A stretch of DNA of 64,000 nucleotides from Chryseobacterium sp. 18061 (GCA_902706205.1 CACSKA010000012.1:1-64000); one strand, 5' to 3'; counted from the stretch's first letter, positions 8,285 through 18,225 are shown. A program made the numbers and translations. The notes: generated by a model not told the origin, from the letters alone.

Positions 8285-9658
8285 TCAGAGCAGGCGGGCC
8301 TGCGCATCTTTAATCGCCTGCGCAACCTGCTTCGGCGATACACCGCCTTGAGCTGCACGCTTATCGAGGCACGATTGCAGCGACAGAATCGGGTAAACAT
8401 CGTCGCCAATCACTGCGTTGAATTTCTGCAACTCTGCCAGCGTCAGCACTTCCAGCGGTTTGCCCTGACGAATGGCTTCCACCACCACTTCCCCCACAAT
8501 ATGGTGCGCTTCACGGAACGGCACGCCTTTGGCGACCAGATAGTCCGCAAGTTCGGTCGAGTTGGCATAACCCTGCTGCGCCGCTTCCTGACAACGCGGG
8601 CGTTTCACCTGAATACCGTCCAGCACCAGCGCGCCCATATGCAAGCAGTCGAGCCAGGTGTCCAGCGCGTCGAAGAGCCCTTCTTTGTCTTCCTGCATAT
8701 CTTTGTTATACGCCAGCGGCAGACCTTTCAGGGTCATCATCATGCCCGTCAGCGCGCCCTGCACGCGGCCGCATTTACCGCGGATCAGCTCCAGCGCATC
8801 CGGGTTTTTCTTCTGCGGCATCAGGGAAGAGCCCGACGTCACGCGGTCAGACAGCTCCACAAAGCCCGCTTCACCGGAGTTAAAGAAAATCAGGTCTTCT
8901 GCAAAACGCGACAGATGCACCATGCCGATGGAGGCGTTCGACAGCAGCTCCAGCACGTGGTCCCTGTCGGACACGCTGTCCAGACTGTTGCGGGTTGCCG
9001 ATGCAAAGCCCAGCCAGCCTGCCAGCTGTTCACGATCGATTTCATACGCCGTACCGGCCAGCGCACCGCTGCCCAGCGGGCTCACGTCCAGACGACGCAA
9101 GGTGTCCTGCAAACGGCTTTCGTCACGGGCCAGCATTTCGACATAGGCCAGACACCAGTGCGCAAAGGTCACCGGCTGCGCGCGTTGCAGGTGGGTATAA
9201 CCCGGCATCACCGCATCCTGGTTTTGCTGCGCGGTTTCCACCAGCGCGGCCTGCAGCTGGCGGCTGGCGCTCAGCAACTCAGTCACGGTGTCTTTGCACC
9301 ACAGTTTGAGGTCGGTCGCCACCTGGTCATTACGGCTACGTCCGGTATGCAGTTTTTTCCCCAGCTGGCCGACTTTGTCGATAAGTTTACCTTCCACCCA
9401 GCTGTGAATATCTTCCGCGTCGCTCTCCAGAATCTGCTGCGGATTCGCACGCACTTCTTCGAGCAATACGTTAAGCGCCTCTTCTAGCTGCTGCTGTTCC
9501 GCCGCGGCTAATACGTTAACCGTCACCAGCGCTTTAGACCAGGCCACAGAGCCAATAATATCCTGCTCCGCCAGACGGTAGTCAAAGCGCAAAGAGTCGT
9601 TGAACTGTTTGAACCGCTGATCTGCTGCCTGAGTAAAACGCCCGCCCCAAAGTGCCAT
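8285..9658 (-). CDS. argH: Argininosuccinate lyase
   Basis: Last step of arginine synthesis: argininosuccinate to arginine and fumarate. The protein is 457 aa, the E. coli length. The fumarase/aspartase superfamily signature GSSLMPQKKNPD is present, with TGRSRNDQVATD and MPGYTHLQRAQP blocks lining the active site. It is the last gene of argCBH on this strand and is separated from argB by a 105-bp gap containing a REP pair. Confidence 0.98.
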   Translation of the reverse strand: MALWGGRFTQAADQRFKQFNDSLRFDYRLAEQDIIGSVAWSKALVTVNVLAAAEQQQLEEALNVLLEEVRANPQQILESDAEDIHSWVEGKLIDKVGQLGKKLHTGRSRNDQVATDLKLWCKDTVTELLSASRQLQAALVETAQQNQDAVMPGYTHLQRAQPVTFAHWCLAYVEMLARDESRLQDTLRRLDVSPLGSGALAGTAYEIDREQLAGWLGFASATRNSLDSVSDRDHVLELLSNASIGMVHLSRFAEDLIFFNSGEAGFVELSDRVTSGSSLMPQKKNPDALELIRGKCGRVQGALTGMMMTLKGLPLAYNKDMQEDKEGLFDALDTWLDCLHMGALVLDGIQVKRPRCQEAAQQGYANSTELADYLVAKGVPFREAHHIVGEVVVEAIRQGKPLEVLTLAELQKFNAVIGDDVYPILSLQSCLDKRAAQGGVSPKQVAQAIKDAQARLL

Positions 9659-9687
9659 AACATGCTTCCTTAATAATGAAATTTTTT

Positions 9688-9755
9688 CCCGGTGGCGCGA
9701 GGCTTACCGGGCCTATATAACCCACGTAGGCCGGATAAGCGGAGCGCCATCCGGC
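9688..9755. repeat. Inverted REP pair (BIME) between argB and argH
   Basis: Two REP-like units face each other: one starting CCCGGTGGCGCGAGGCTTA (9688-9715), the other starting TAGGCCGGATAAGCGGAGCG (9727-9755). Each forms an imperfect hairpin like E. coli REP. Lying inside an operon, the pair may protect upstream mRNA from 3' decay or provide gyrase or IHF sites. Confidence 0.8.
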
Positions 9756-9763
9756 ACAGAATA

Positions 9764-10540
9764 TTAAGCCAGAATACGCGTGCCGATTGGCGTGCCGTTA
9801 AACAGCGATGGTAGCTGTTCGGCATGACGCCATGACGCGATGTCCACTGGGCGACCCAACGTGCGGGCGGCATCCAGCGCGGCATTCACTTTGATTACCA
9901 TGCCATCGGTGATGATGCCCTGGTCGATCAGTTGCTCCGCCTTTGCCGCCGTCATTTCGGCAATGCGCTGTCCTTTACCATCAAGGATCCCGCTCACATC
10001 GGAGAGCAGAATCAGGTCCGCACCGAGCGTCGCCGCCAGTGCTGTCGCGGCCTGGTCAGCGTTAACGTTCATCAGCTGACCTTCTTCGGTCACACCGATA
10101 GAGCTCACTACCGGCAGGAAACCGCCTGCCAGAAGCGTATTAATCAGCGCCGGTGAGCCCGGCTGTGCCAGACCCACGTGCCCCAGTTCTTCATTAAGCT
10201 GAGAAACCGTCACGCTGTCGCCGTCGCCGAGATACAGGCCCACAGACGCGATCTGATGTTTTTTGGCCCACGCCAGCAGCGTTTTGTTCGCCGTACCCGC
10301 CAGCGCACCAGTGATGATGTCAATCTGATCGGCAGGCGTCACGCGCAGCCCCTTTTTCTTCGTCACGGGCAGATTCAGCTGTTTCATCAGCTCATCCACC
10401 ACGCAGCCGCCGCCGTGCACGATAACCAGCGGGCGTTGATGCTCCGCACGATAATGCACCAGCGCGGTAAACAGACGCTCCAGCGCTTCTTCACTGTCCA
10501 GCAGCACACCACCGAGTTTGATAATTAAAGGATTCATCAT
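9764..10540 (-). CDS. argB: Acetylglutamate kinase
   Basis: Phosphorylates N-acetylglutamate, the second step of arginine synthesis. The protein is 258 aa as in E. coli. Amino-acid kinase fold motifs: IIKLGGVLLD at the N-terminus (catalytic lysine), VIVHGGGCVVDE, and NVNADQAATALA with LLSDVSGILD for nucleotide binding. The start ATGATG at 10540 matches MMNPLII of the family. It follows argC by 10 bp and is co-transcribed. Confidence 0.98.
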   Translation of the reverse strand: MMNPLIIKLGGVLLDSEEALERLFTALVHYRAEHQRPLVIVHGGGCVVDELMKQLNLPVTKKKGLRVTPADQIDIITGALAGTANKTLLAWAKKHQIASVGLYLGDGDSVTVSQLNEELGHVGLAQPGSPALINTLLAGGFLPVVSSIGVTEEGQLMNVNADQAATALAATLGADLILLSDVSGILDGKGQRIAEMTAAKAEQLIDQGIITDGMVIKVNAALDAARTLGRPVDIASWRHAEQLPSLFNGTPIGTRILA

Positions 10541-10550
10541 CAGGTATCCA

Positions 10551-11555
10551 TTAAAGAAGAGACTGGGTTTCGGCAAAGCCAAAACGAATATTCGCGCACT
10601 GCATGGCCTGAGCCGCCGCGCCTTTGAGCAGATTATCTTCTGCGGCGACCACAATCAGATGCTCACCCTGAACGGCAAAACCGATGTCGCAGAATGGCAG
10701 GCCGACCACGTTTTTCAGGGCCGGAACGCCGTTGTCATACAGACGCACCAGCGGTTTATTCGCATACGCCTGTTGGAAAACATCCGCGACCTGCGCACGG
10801 GTTACACCCGGCTTCAGACGACAGGTAATGGTTTCCAGAATACCGCGTTTAAAGTTTCCGAGATGCGGAGTGAAAATCACCTCTGCGCCTAAGTGAGTGG
10901 TAATTTCCGGATGGTGGCGGTGGTTGAATACGCCATAAGGCTGCAGGCTGACTTCGCAAAAGCTGTTCGAAACTGCAGCCTTGCGCCCTGCCCCGCTCAC
11001 GCCACTGGTGGCGTTGATCACCGGCCATTGTGAAAGATCTAACAGCCCGGAGTCGATCAGCGGTTTAAGCGACAACTGTGCCGCAGTCGGGTAACAACCC
11101 GGGACCGCAATCATGTTCGCCTCTTTGATTTTGTCACCGTTCCATTCCGCCAGGCCGTACACCGCCTGCGACAGCAGCTGCGGATGCTGGTGCGTGAAGC
11201 CGTAATATTTCTGATAAAAATCAGCATCGTTGACGCGGAACGCGCCGGAAAGGTCAAATACCACGCAGCCCGCATCGAGGAACTGTGGGGCCAGATCGTG
11301 GCTCACTTCGTGGGCCGTCGCGAGGAACACCACGTCCACGCCCGCGGAAAATTCGCGAATATCGGACATCGGCTGTAGTGGCAAATCGACAATACCTTTC
11401 AGCTGCGGATGCAGATCAGAAATTAACTTTCCGGCATCATTGCTTTGCGCTGAGACCGTCAAAGCGGTTATGTTCATGTGCGGATGACGATTTACGTAAC
11501 TCACCAGCTCAGCGCCTGCATAACCGCTTGCGCCTACAATCAGCGTATTCAACAT
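10551..11555 (-). CDS. argC: N-acetyl-gamma-glutamyl-phosphate reductase
   Basis: NADPH-dependent third step of arginine synthesis. The protein is 334 aa, the E. coli length. The N-terminal nucleotide-binding LIVGASGYAGAELV and the catalytic cysteine motif VPGCYPTAAQL are present. First gene of the argCBH operon, transcribed away from argE and controlled by the shared ARG boxes. Confidence 0.98.
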   Translation of the reverse strand: MLNTLIVGASGYAGAELVSYVNRHPHMNITALTVSAQSNDAGKLISDLHPQLKGIVDLPLQPMSDIREFSAGVDVVFLATAHEVSHDLAPQFLDAGCVVFDLSGAFRVNDADFYQKYYGFTHQHPQLLSQAVYGLAEWNGDKIKEANMIAVPGCYPTAAQLSLKPLIDSGLLDLSQWPVINATSGVSGAGRKAAVSNSFCEVSLQPYGVFNHRHHPEITTHLGAEVIFTPHLGNFKRGILETITCRLKPGVTRAQVADVFQQAYANKPLVRLYDNGVPALKNVVGLPFCDIGFAVQGEHLIVVAAEDNLLKGAAAQAMQCANIRFGFAETQSLL

Positions 11556-11578
11556 CGGGTTCCTTTATGCTCAACGAT

Positions 11579-11617
11579 AATGTATTTTTATTCACTAATA
11601 CTGCATGAATATTGATA
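11579..11617. promoter_or_regulatory. Pair of ARG boxes (ArgR operator) for argE and argCBH
   Basis: Box 1, 11579-11596, reads AGTGAATAAAAATACATT on the minus strand and differs from the core TGAATNNNNATTCA at one position. Box 2, 11600-11617, reads ACTGCATGAATATTGATA. The 3-bp separation is standard for an ArgR hexamer site. The pair sits between the divergent argC and argE starts, so arginine should repress both. Confidence 0.9.
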
Positions 11618-11643
11618 CTATCATGACCTAAGGTGTGTCAACA

Positions 11644-12795
11644 ATGAAAAACAATTTACCGCCATTTATCGAGATCTACCGCGCATTGATCGCCACACCG
11701 TCCATCAGTGCCACCGAAGAATCCCTTGATCAAAGTAATGAAGGTTTAATCAATCTGCTGGCGGATTGGTTCTCCACGATTGGCTTCACCGTTGAGATCC
11801 AACCGGTCCCAGGCACGCGTCATAAATTCAACATGCTGGCCAGCATCGGACACGGCACGGGCGGGCTGTTACTGACGGGCCACACAGACACGGTGCCGTT
11901 TGATGATGGCCGCTGGACGCGCGATCCGTTCACCCTGACCGAACACGACAACAAGCTGTATGGCCTCGGCACCGCCGACATGAAAGGTTTCTTCGCCTTT
12001 ATTCTCGACGCGCTGCGCGACGTCGACGTAACACAGTTGAAAAAACCGCTCTACATTCTGGCCACCGCTGACGAAGAAACCAGCATGGCGGGCGCACGTT
12101 ATTTCTCAGAATCCACCTCGCTGCGTCCGGACTGCGCCATCATCGGTGAACCAACGTCCCTGCAACCGGTGCGCGCCCACAAAGGCCATATTTCCAATGC
12201 CATCCGCGTATTAGGGCAATCCGGACACTCGAGCGATCCGGATCGCGGCGTAAACGCCATCGAGCTGATGCACGATGCCATTGGCCGCATCATGCAGCTG
12301 CGCGACTCGTTGAAAGAACGTTTCCACTACGATGCGTTTGCGGTGCCGTACCCGACGCTCAATCTCGGCGCCATTCATGGCGGTGATGCGTCTAACCGTA
12401 TCTGCGCCTGCTGCGAACTGCATATGGATATTCGTCCGCTGCCAGGTATGACGCTCGACGATCTCAACGGGCTGCTCACCGACGCGCTGGCGCCAATCAG
12501 TGAAAAATGGCCGGGCCGTCTGACGGTGTCCGATCTGCATCCGCCGATCCCAGGATACGCGTGCCCGCCGGATCATCAGCTGGTTCAGGTCGTGGAAAAA
12601 CTGCTCGGCACGCAAACCGAAGTGGTGAACTACTGCACCGAAGCGCCATATATTCAGACGCTGTGTCCGACGCTGGTGCTCGGGCCGGGTTCCATCAATC
12701 AGGCGCATCAGCCAGATGAATACCTCGAAACACGCTTCATTAAACCGACTCGTGAGTTAATTACCCAAGTCATCCATCACTTTTGCTGGCATTAA
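11644..12795 (+). CDS. argE: Acetylornithine deacetylase
   Basis: Hydrolyses N-acetylornithine to ornithine. The protein is 383 aa as in E. coli. M20 metallopeptidase motifs: GHTDTVPFDDG (metal ligand His and Asp), GTADMKGFF, DEETSMAG (catalytic Glu) and the metal-binding QAHQPDEYLE near the end. A GTG three codons upstream is in frame, but ATG at 11644 matches MKNNLPPFIEIY. Divergent from argC. Confidence 0.97.
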   Translation: MKNNLPPFIEIYRALIATPSISATEESLDQSNEGLINLLADWFSTIGFTVEIQPVPGTRHKFNMLASIGHGTGGLLLTGHTDTVPFDDGRWTRDPFTLTEHDNKLYGLGTADMKGFFAFILDALRDVDVTQLKKPLYILATADEETSMAGARYFSESTSLRPDCAIIGEPTSLQPVRAHKGHISNAIRVLGQSGHSSDPDRGVNAIELMHDAIGRIMQLRDSLKERFHYDAFAVPYPTLNLGAIHGGDASNRICACCELHMDIRPLPGMTLDDLNGLLTDALAPISEKWPGRLTVSDLHPPIPGYACPPDHQLVQVVEKLLGTQTEVVNYCTEAPYIQTLCPTLVLGPGSINQAHQPDEYLETRFIKPTRELITQVIHHFCWH

Positions 12796-12805
12796 TTCTG
12801 CCGCC

Positions 12806-12826
12806 ACCCTCTCTGCCTGAGAGGGT
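12806..12826 (+). terminator. Hairpin after argE
   Basis: ACCCTCTC/GAGAGGGT stem 10 bp past the argE stop. No clear T-tract follows, so it may only protect the 3' end. The rest of the 284-bp gap to ppc holds the ppc promoter region, where I recognise no operator. Confidence 0.5.
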
Positions 12827-13079
12827 GATTCACCTCACATTTCCATAAGAAGCGCTTATCTCACTGCCGCTGAGTTTAATTTGGCAAATTTCCGCCATTT
12901 TTTCGTTTGCTGAAGCGATTTCGCAACAATTGACGTAGGGGTTTTTACGTGGCTTTATAAAGTGAAGACGAGAAAATACCGAATACCATGTCCGAACGAT
13001 TTTGTATCACCGTCAGCGGTCTCATCACGGTTGTGCGAAATCCAGGGACATACATAAATGAGATGGGGTGTCTGGGGTA

Positions 13080-15731
13080 ATGAACGAACAATATTCCGCT
13101 TTGCGTAGTAATGTCAGTATGCTCGGTAAGGTTTTAGGGGAAACTATCAAAGATGCCCTTGGCGAGAACATTCTTGATCGCGTTGAAACCATTCGTAAGT
13201 TGTCAAAATCCTCCCGTGCGGGCAATGAAGCCAATCGCCAGGAGCTACTCACCACACTACAGAATCTGTCTAATGACGAGCTGCTGCCAGTCGCCCGCGC
13301 ATTCAGCCAGTTCCTGAATCTGGCAAATACAGCCGAGCAATATCACAGCATTTCGCCTAAAGGCGAAGCGGCCAGCAACCCGGAAGTGATTGCCCGCACC
13401 CTGCGTAAACTCAAAGATCAGCCGAACCTGAACGAAGCGATCATCAAAAAAGCGGTAGAAAGTCTCTCGCTGGAGCTGGTTCTTACCGCACACCCGACGG
13501 AAATCACCCGCCGAACGCTGATCCACAAAATGGTCGAAGTGAATAGCTGCCTGAAGCAGCTCGATAACAAAGATATTGCCGACTACGAACAGCACCAGCT
13601 GATGCGCCGTCTGCGCCAGCTGATTGCGCAGTCCTGGCATACCGATGAAATTCGTAAGCATCGCCCAAGCCCGGTGGACGAAGCCAAATGGGGCTTTGCA
13701 GTTGTCGAAAACAGCCTGTGGGAAGGCGTGCCAAACTACTTGCGCGAGCTGAATGAACAGCTGGAAGATAACCTCGGTTATCAGCTGCCGGTCGATTTCG
13801 TGCCCGTGCGCTTCACCTCGTGGATGGGCGGCGACCGTGACGGCAACCCGAACGTCACTTCTGACATCACCCGCACCGTACTGCTTCTGGGCCGCTGGAA
13901 AGCGACTGATCTGTTCATGAAAGACATTCAGCTGCTGATTTCCGAGCTGTCGATGGTGGAATGCACCGACGAATTGCGTGAATACGTCGGCGAAGCAGGG
14001 GCGGCGGAACCTTACCGCTATCTGCTGAAAACCCTGCGCAGCCAGCTGATGGCGACTCAGGCGTGGCTGGAAGCGCGTCTGAAAGGCGAAAAACTGCCGA
14101 AACCAGCGGGCCTGCTGACTCAAAACGAGCAGCTCTGGGAACCGCTGTACGCCTGCTATAAATCATTGCAGGCCTGCGGTATGGGCATTATCGCCAACGG
14201 CGAACTGCTCGACACCCTGCGCCGCGTGAAGTGTTTTGGCGTGCCGCTAGTGCGTATCGACGTGCGTCAGGAAAGCACCCGTCACACCGAAGCACTGGGC
14301 GAACTGACCCGCTATCTCGGCATTGGCGACTACGAAAGCTGGTCTGAAGCCGACAAACAGGCGTTCCTGATCCGCGAACTGAATTCAAAACGTCCTCTGC
14401 TGCCGCGTCAATGGGAGCCGAGTGAAGAAACCCGCGAAGTGCTCGACACCTGCAAAGTGATCGCCGAAGCACCGAAAGGCTCCGTTGCCGCGTACGTTAT
14501 ATCGATGGCGAAAACGCCGTCCGACGTATTGGCCGTTCACCTGCTGTTGAAAGAAGCCGGGATCGGCTTTGCACTGCCGGTTGCACCGCTGTTTGAAACG
14601 CTCGATGACCTCAACAATGCCGACGATGTGATGACGCAATTGCTGAACATCGACTGGTATCGTGGTTTCATCCAGGGCAAACAGATGGTGATGATTGGCT
14701 ATTCCGACTCCGCAAAAGACGCGGGCGTAATGGCAGCATCCTGGGCACAGTATCAGGCTCAGGATGCGCTGATCAAAACCTGCGAAAAAGCCGGTATTGA
14801 GCTGACCCTGTTCCACGGTCGCGGTGGTTCAATCGGTCGCGGGGGCGCGCCAGCTCACGCAGCGCTGCTTTCCCAGCCACCGGGCAGCCTGAAAGGCGGT
14901 CTGCGCGTCACCGAACAGGGCGAGATGATCCGCTTCAAGTACGGTCTGCCGGAAGTCACCATCAGCAGCCTGTCGCTGTACACCAGTGCGATTCTCGAAG
15001 CGAACCTGCTGCCGCCGCCGGAGCCAAAACCGGAATGGCGTCATATCATGGCCGAGCTGTCAGACATTTCCTGCGACATGTATCGCGGCTACGTGCGTGA
15101 AAATAAAGATTTCGTGCCGTACTTCCGCTCTGCGACGCCAGAACAGGAACTGGGCAAACTGCCGCTGGGTTCGCGTCCGGCAAAACGTCGTCCGACTGGC
15201 GGCGTTGAGTCTCTGCGTGCGATCCCGTGGATTTTCGCGTGGACGCAAAACCGCCTGATGCTGCCTGCCTGGCTGGGTGCCGGTGCGGCGCTGCAGAAAG
15301 TGGTGGAAGATGGCAAACAGAGCGAACTGGAAACCATGTGCCGCGACTGGCCATTCTTCTCTACGCGTCTGGGCATGCTGGAAATGGTATTCGCCAAAGC
15401 CGACCTGTGGTTGGCGGAATACTACGATCAGCGCCTGGTGAAAAAAGAGCTGTGGCCACTGGGTGCCGAACTGCGCAAACTGCTGGAAGCGGATATCAAA
15501 GTGGTGCTCGACATCGCCAACGATTCCCACCTGATGGCAGATTTGCCGTGGATTGCCGAGTCCATTCAACTGCGTAACATCTACACCGACCCGCTGAACG
15601 TTCTGCAGGCAGAGCTGCTGCACCGTTCACGTCTTGCGGAAGAAGAAGGCAAAGAGCCGGACCCTCGCGTTGAACAAGCGCTGATGGTAACCATCGCCGG
15701 CGTTGCGGCGGGGATGCGTAACACGGGTTAA
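13080..15731 (+). CDS. ppc: Phosphoenolpyruvate carboxylase
   Basis: Anaplerotic carboxylation of PEP to oxaloacetate. The protein is 883 aa, the E. coli length. Catalytic His138 lies in VLTAHPTEITRR; the glycine-rich FHGRGGSIGRGGAP loop and the GYSDSAKDAG segment are intact, and the protein ends in the conserved MRNTG. The ATG at 13080 matches MNEQYSALRSN. In E. coli the eptC/yijO/frw block lies beside ppc; here convergent katG is the direct neighbour. Confidence 0.98.
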   Translation: MNEQYSALRSNVSMLGKVLGETIKDALGENILDRVETIRKLSKSSRAGNEANRQELLTTLQNLSNDELLPVARAFSQFLNLANTAEQYHSISPKGEAASNPEVIARTLRKLKDQPNLNEAIIKKAVESLSLELVLTAHPTEITRRTLIHKMVEVNSCLKQLDNKDIADYEQHQLMRRLRQLIAQSWHTDEIRKHRPSPVDEAKWGFAVVENSLWEGVPNYLRELNEQLEDNLGYQLPVDFVPVRFTSWMGGDRDGNPNVTSDITRTVLLLGRWKATDLFMKDIQLLISELSMVECTDELREYVGEAGAAEPYRYLLKTLRSQLMATQAWLEARLKGEKLPKPAGLLTQNEQLWEPLYACYKSLQACGMGIIANGELLDTLRRVKCFGVPLVRIDVRQESTRHTEALGELTRYLGIGDYESWSEADKQAFLIRELNSKRPLLPRQWEPSEETREVLDTCKVIAEAPKGSVAAYVISMAKTPSDVLAVHLLLKEAGIGFALPVAPLFETLDDLNNADDVMTQLLNIDWYRGFIQGKQMVMIGYSDSAKDAGVMAASWAQYQAQDALIKTCEKAGIELTLFHGRGGSIGRGGAPAHAALLSQPPGSLKGGLRVTEQGEMIRFKYGLPEVTISSLSLYTSAILEANLLPPPEPKPEWRHIMAELSDISCDMYRGYVRENKDFVPYFRSATPEQELGKLPLGSRPAKRRPTGGVESLRAIPWIFAWTQNRLMLPAWLGAGAALQKVVEDGKQSELETMCRDWPFFSTRLGMLEMVFAKADLWLAEYYDQRLVKKELWPLGAELRKLLEADIKVVLDIANDSHLMADLPWIAESIQLRNIYTDPLNVLQAELLHRSRLAEEEGKEPDPRVEQALMVTIAGVAAGMRNTG

Positions 15732-15750
15732 GCCTGACATCGCTCCAAAT

Positions 15751-15782
15751 AAAAATCCCCGCATTGACGCGGGGATTTTTTT
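15751..15782. terminator. Bidirectional terminator between ppc and katG
   Basis: AAAAATCCCCGC/GCGGGGATTTTT: a 7-bp GC stem flanked by A and T tracts, giving a good intrinsic terminator on both strands between convergent genes. Confidence 0.93.
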
Positions 15783-15800
15783 ATCTATCGTTCGCTGATA

Positions 15801-17981
15801 TTACTGCAGGTCGAAGCGATCCAGATTCATCACTTTCACCCATGCCGCCACGAAGTCTTTCACAAACTTCTCTTTGGCATCTGCGCAGGCATAAACTTCA
15901 GCCAACGCACGCAGCACGGCGTTAGAGCCAAATACCAGGTCTGAACGCGTTGCGGTGTATTTCACTTCACCGCTCTGACGGCAACGACCTTCGAACAGCT
16001 CGTTTGAGGCATCCGCGGCTTTCCACTCGTTGTTCATATCCAGCAGATTTGCGAAGAAATCGTTGCTGAGCACGCCCACGTTTTCAGTGAATACGCCGTG
16101 TTTGCTACCGTCAAAGTTAGCGCCAAGTACACGCAGGCCACCGACCAGCGCGGTCATTTCCGGTGCGGTCAGCGTCAGCTGCTGGGCTTTATCGATCAGC
16201 AGAGATTCGGTGGTCGCAGCATCCAGACGCGCACGGTAGTTACGGAAACCGTCAGCCGCAGGCTCCATCAGATTGAACATTTCAACGTCCGTCTGATCCT
16301 GACGCGCATCGACACGGCCTGGCACAAACGGCACGGTGACCGACACGCCCGCAGCTTTGGCCGCTTGCTCTACGCCCACCACGCCTGCCAGCACGATGAT
16401 ATCGGCCAGGGACGCTTTGTGTGCAGATTTATAGATGTCTTCCAGTACTGGAAGAACACGCGCCGCCGTGGCGTTGACGTCCCAATGACGCTGCGGATCC
16501 AAGGCCACACGCGCGCCGTTAGCACCACCGCGTTTATCACCACCGCGGAAGGTCGAGGCAGATGCCCACGCCACCGACACCAGCTCACTGACCGACAGCC
16601 CCGAAGCAGCAATATCCGCTTTCAGGCTCTCAATATCATAAGCCGATGGCTGGAAGAACGGATGCGGCAATGGATCCTGCCAAATCAGATCTTCTTTCGG
16701 TACTTCTGGACCGATGTATCTCGCTTTCGGCCCCATATCGCGGTGAGTCAGTTTGAACCACGCCCGGGCAAAAGCTTCGTTAAACGCCTGCGGATCGTTG
16801 AGGAAACGACGGGAAATTTTTTCAAAATCCGGATCGAAACGCAGCGTCAGGTCGGTGACCAGCATCGTTGGCTTACGTTTTTTGGACGGATCGAACGGAT
16901 CAGGAATCAAGTCTGGCGCGTCGGCCGCTTCAAACTGAATAGCCCCTGCCGGGCTACGGGTCTGCACCCACTCATATTTGAACAGGTTCTCAAAGAAGTA
17001 GTTGCTCCACTGAGTTGGCGTTTGCGTCCAGACCACTTCCAGACCGGAAGTGATGGCATCCGCACCAACCCCACTGGCGTGGCTGCTTGCCCAACCCAGA
17101 CCCTGAGATTCAATTGATGCCGCTTCTGGATCGGCACCGACATGGCTTGCCGATGCGGCACCGTGAGTTTTACCCAACGTGTGACCACCGGCGATCAGCG
17201 CCACGGTCTCTTCGTCGTTCATGCCCATGTTGCCGAAGGTCGCGCGAATCGCTGCGGCCGCGGAAAGCGGTTCACCGCTAGCGTTTGGCCCTTCCGGGTT
17301 CACGTAAATCAGGCCCATTTCCGTGGCGGCCAGTGGACGTTTCGCCAACGCTTCAGGGTCACGATGTTCCAGCCAGGCTTTTTCATCGCCCCAGTTTACG
17401 TCGAGATCCGGTTCCCAGACATCTTCGCGCCCGGCACCGAAACCAAAGGTACGGAAGCCTGAGTTTTCCAGCGCAACGTTACCCGCGAGGATGAACAGGT
17501 CGGCCCAAGAAATTTTCTGGCCATATTTCTGTTTAATAGGCCACAGCAGGCGGCGAGCTTTATCGAGGCTGACGTTATCCGGCCAGGAATTCAGCGGCGC
17601 AAAGCGTTGCTGACCGCGACCTGCACCACCGCGACCGTCGACGGAACGATAAGTACCGGCTCCGTGCCAGGCCATACGGATAAACAGGCCCGCGTAGTTG
17701 CCCCAGTCGGCTGGCCACCACGGCTGTGAATCGGTTAACAATGCTTTGATGTCGCCTTTCAGAGCGGAATAATCCAGCTTGCTGAATTCTTTGCGGTAAT
17801 CGAAATCTTCGCCCAACGGATTAGAGCGGTTGGAGTGCTGATTGAGGAGATCTACGCGAAGTTGTTTTGGCCACCAGTCGCGAGTGCTGGTTCCGGCCCC
17901 TGCGCTTTCGTCATGGCCGCCCTGATGAAAAGGACACTTTCCTGCAGACAACGTATTATGATCGTTTTCTTGATTGCTCAT
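15801..17981 (-). CDS. katG: Catalase-peroxidase HPI
   Basis: Haem enzyme removing H2O2 by catalase and peroxidase reactions. The protein is 726 aa, the E. coli length. The distal-haem motif IRMAWHGAGTYRSVDGRGG (Arg, Trp and His of the active site), the Tyr of LIYVNPEGP that forms the Met-Tyr-Trp adduct, and the proximal LIAGGHTLGKTHGA are present. The second, gene-duplicated half follows. OxyR regulation is expected; oxyR is 10 kb away on the same strand. Confidence 0.98.
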   Translation of the reverse strand: MSNQENDHNTLSAGKCPFHQGGHDESAGAGTSTRDWWPKQLRVDLLNQHSNRSNPLGEDFDYRKEFSKLDYSALKGDIKALLTDSQPWWPADWGNYAGLFIRMAWHGAGTYRSVDGRGGAGRGQQRFAPLNSWPDNVSLDKARRLLWPIKQKYGQKISWADLFILAGNVALENSGFRTFGFGAGREDVWEPDLDVNWGDEKAWLEHRDPEALAKRPLAATEMGLIYVNPEGPNASGEPLSAAAAIRATFGNMGMNDEETVALIAGGHTLGKTHGAASASHVGADPEAASIESQGLGWASSHASGVGADAITSGLEVVWTQTPTQWSNYFFENLFKYEWVQTRSPAGAIQFEAADAPDLIPDPFDPSKKRKPTMLVTDLTLRFDPDFEKISRRFLNDPQAFNEAFARAWFKLTHRDMGPKARYIGPEVPKEDLIWQDPLPHPFFQPSAYDIESLKADIAASGLSVSELVSVAWASASTFRGGDKRGGANGARVALDPQRHWDVNATAARVLPVLEDIYKSAHKASLADIIVLAGVVGVEQAAKAAGVSVTVPFVPGRVDARQDQTDVEMFNLMEPAADGFRNYRARLDAATTESLLIDKAQQLTLTAPEMTALVGGLRVLGANFDGSKHGVFTENVGVLSNDFFANLLDMNNEWKAADASNELFEGRCRQSGEVKYTATRSDLVFGSNAVLRALAEVYACADAKEKFVKDFVAAWVKVMNLDRFDLQ

Positions 17982-18019
17982 CTTCCTGCTCCCTTCAGTG
18001 TTTTAATACCAGGATATAC

Positions 18020-18080
18020 AGCTCTGCAGATAAGTTATAGATGAAAAAACCTACAGATTTGATAGTTGTTTCCTTCTGGC
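18020..18080 (-). promoter_or_regulatory. Candidate katG promoter with OxyR-like half sites
   Basis: The 271-bp gap between katG and metF contains AT-rich repeats on the minus strand such as CTATCAAATCTGTAG and CTATAACTTATC, spaced like ATAG/CTAT half sites of OxyR. The match is loose, so this is a suggestion based on katG being a classic OxyR target. Confidence 0.4.
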
Positions 18081-18225
18081 GTTAAACAACATAGCAAATG
18101 TTGTTCATAGAAATGTCGACGCGTCCGTAAACTTTCAACAATAACCATAGATTATGCAGGGAAAGTGGGGCGCTTAACTGTCGGCGTTTCGTCGTAATTG
18201 AGAGGGAAAGAAGAGAAAAACAACG

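Noticed and set aside
8348..9487. 379-aa open frame on the plus strand opposite argH
   Set aside because: Antisense shadow of a conserved gene with high-GC codon bias; the peptide is rich in His, Gln and Arg with no recognisable motif.
16098..17117. 339-aa open frame opposite katG
   Set aside because: Same type of antisense shadow; katG is full length and conserved.
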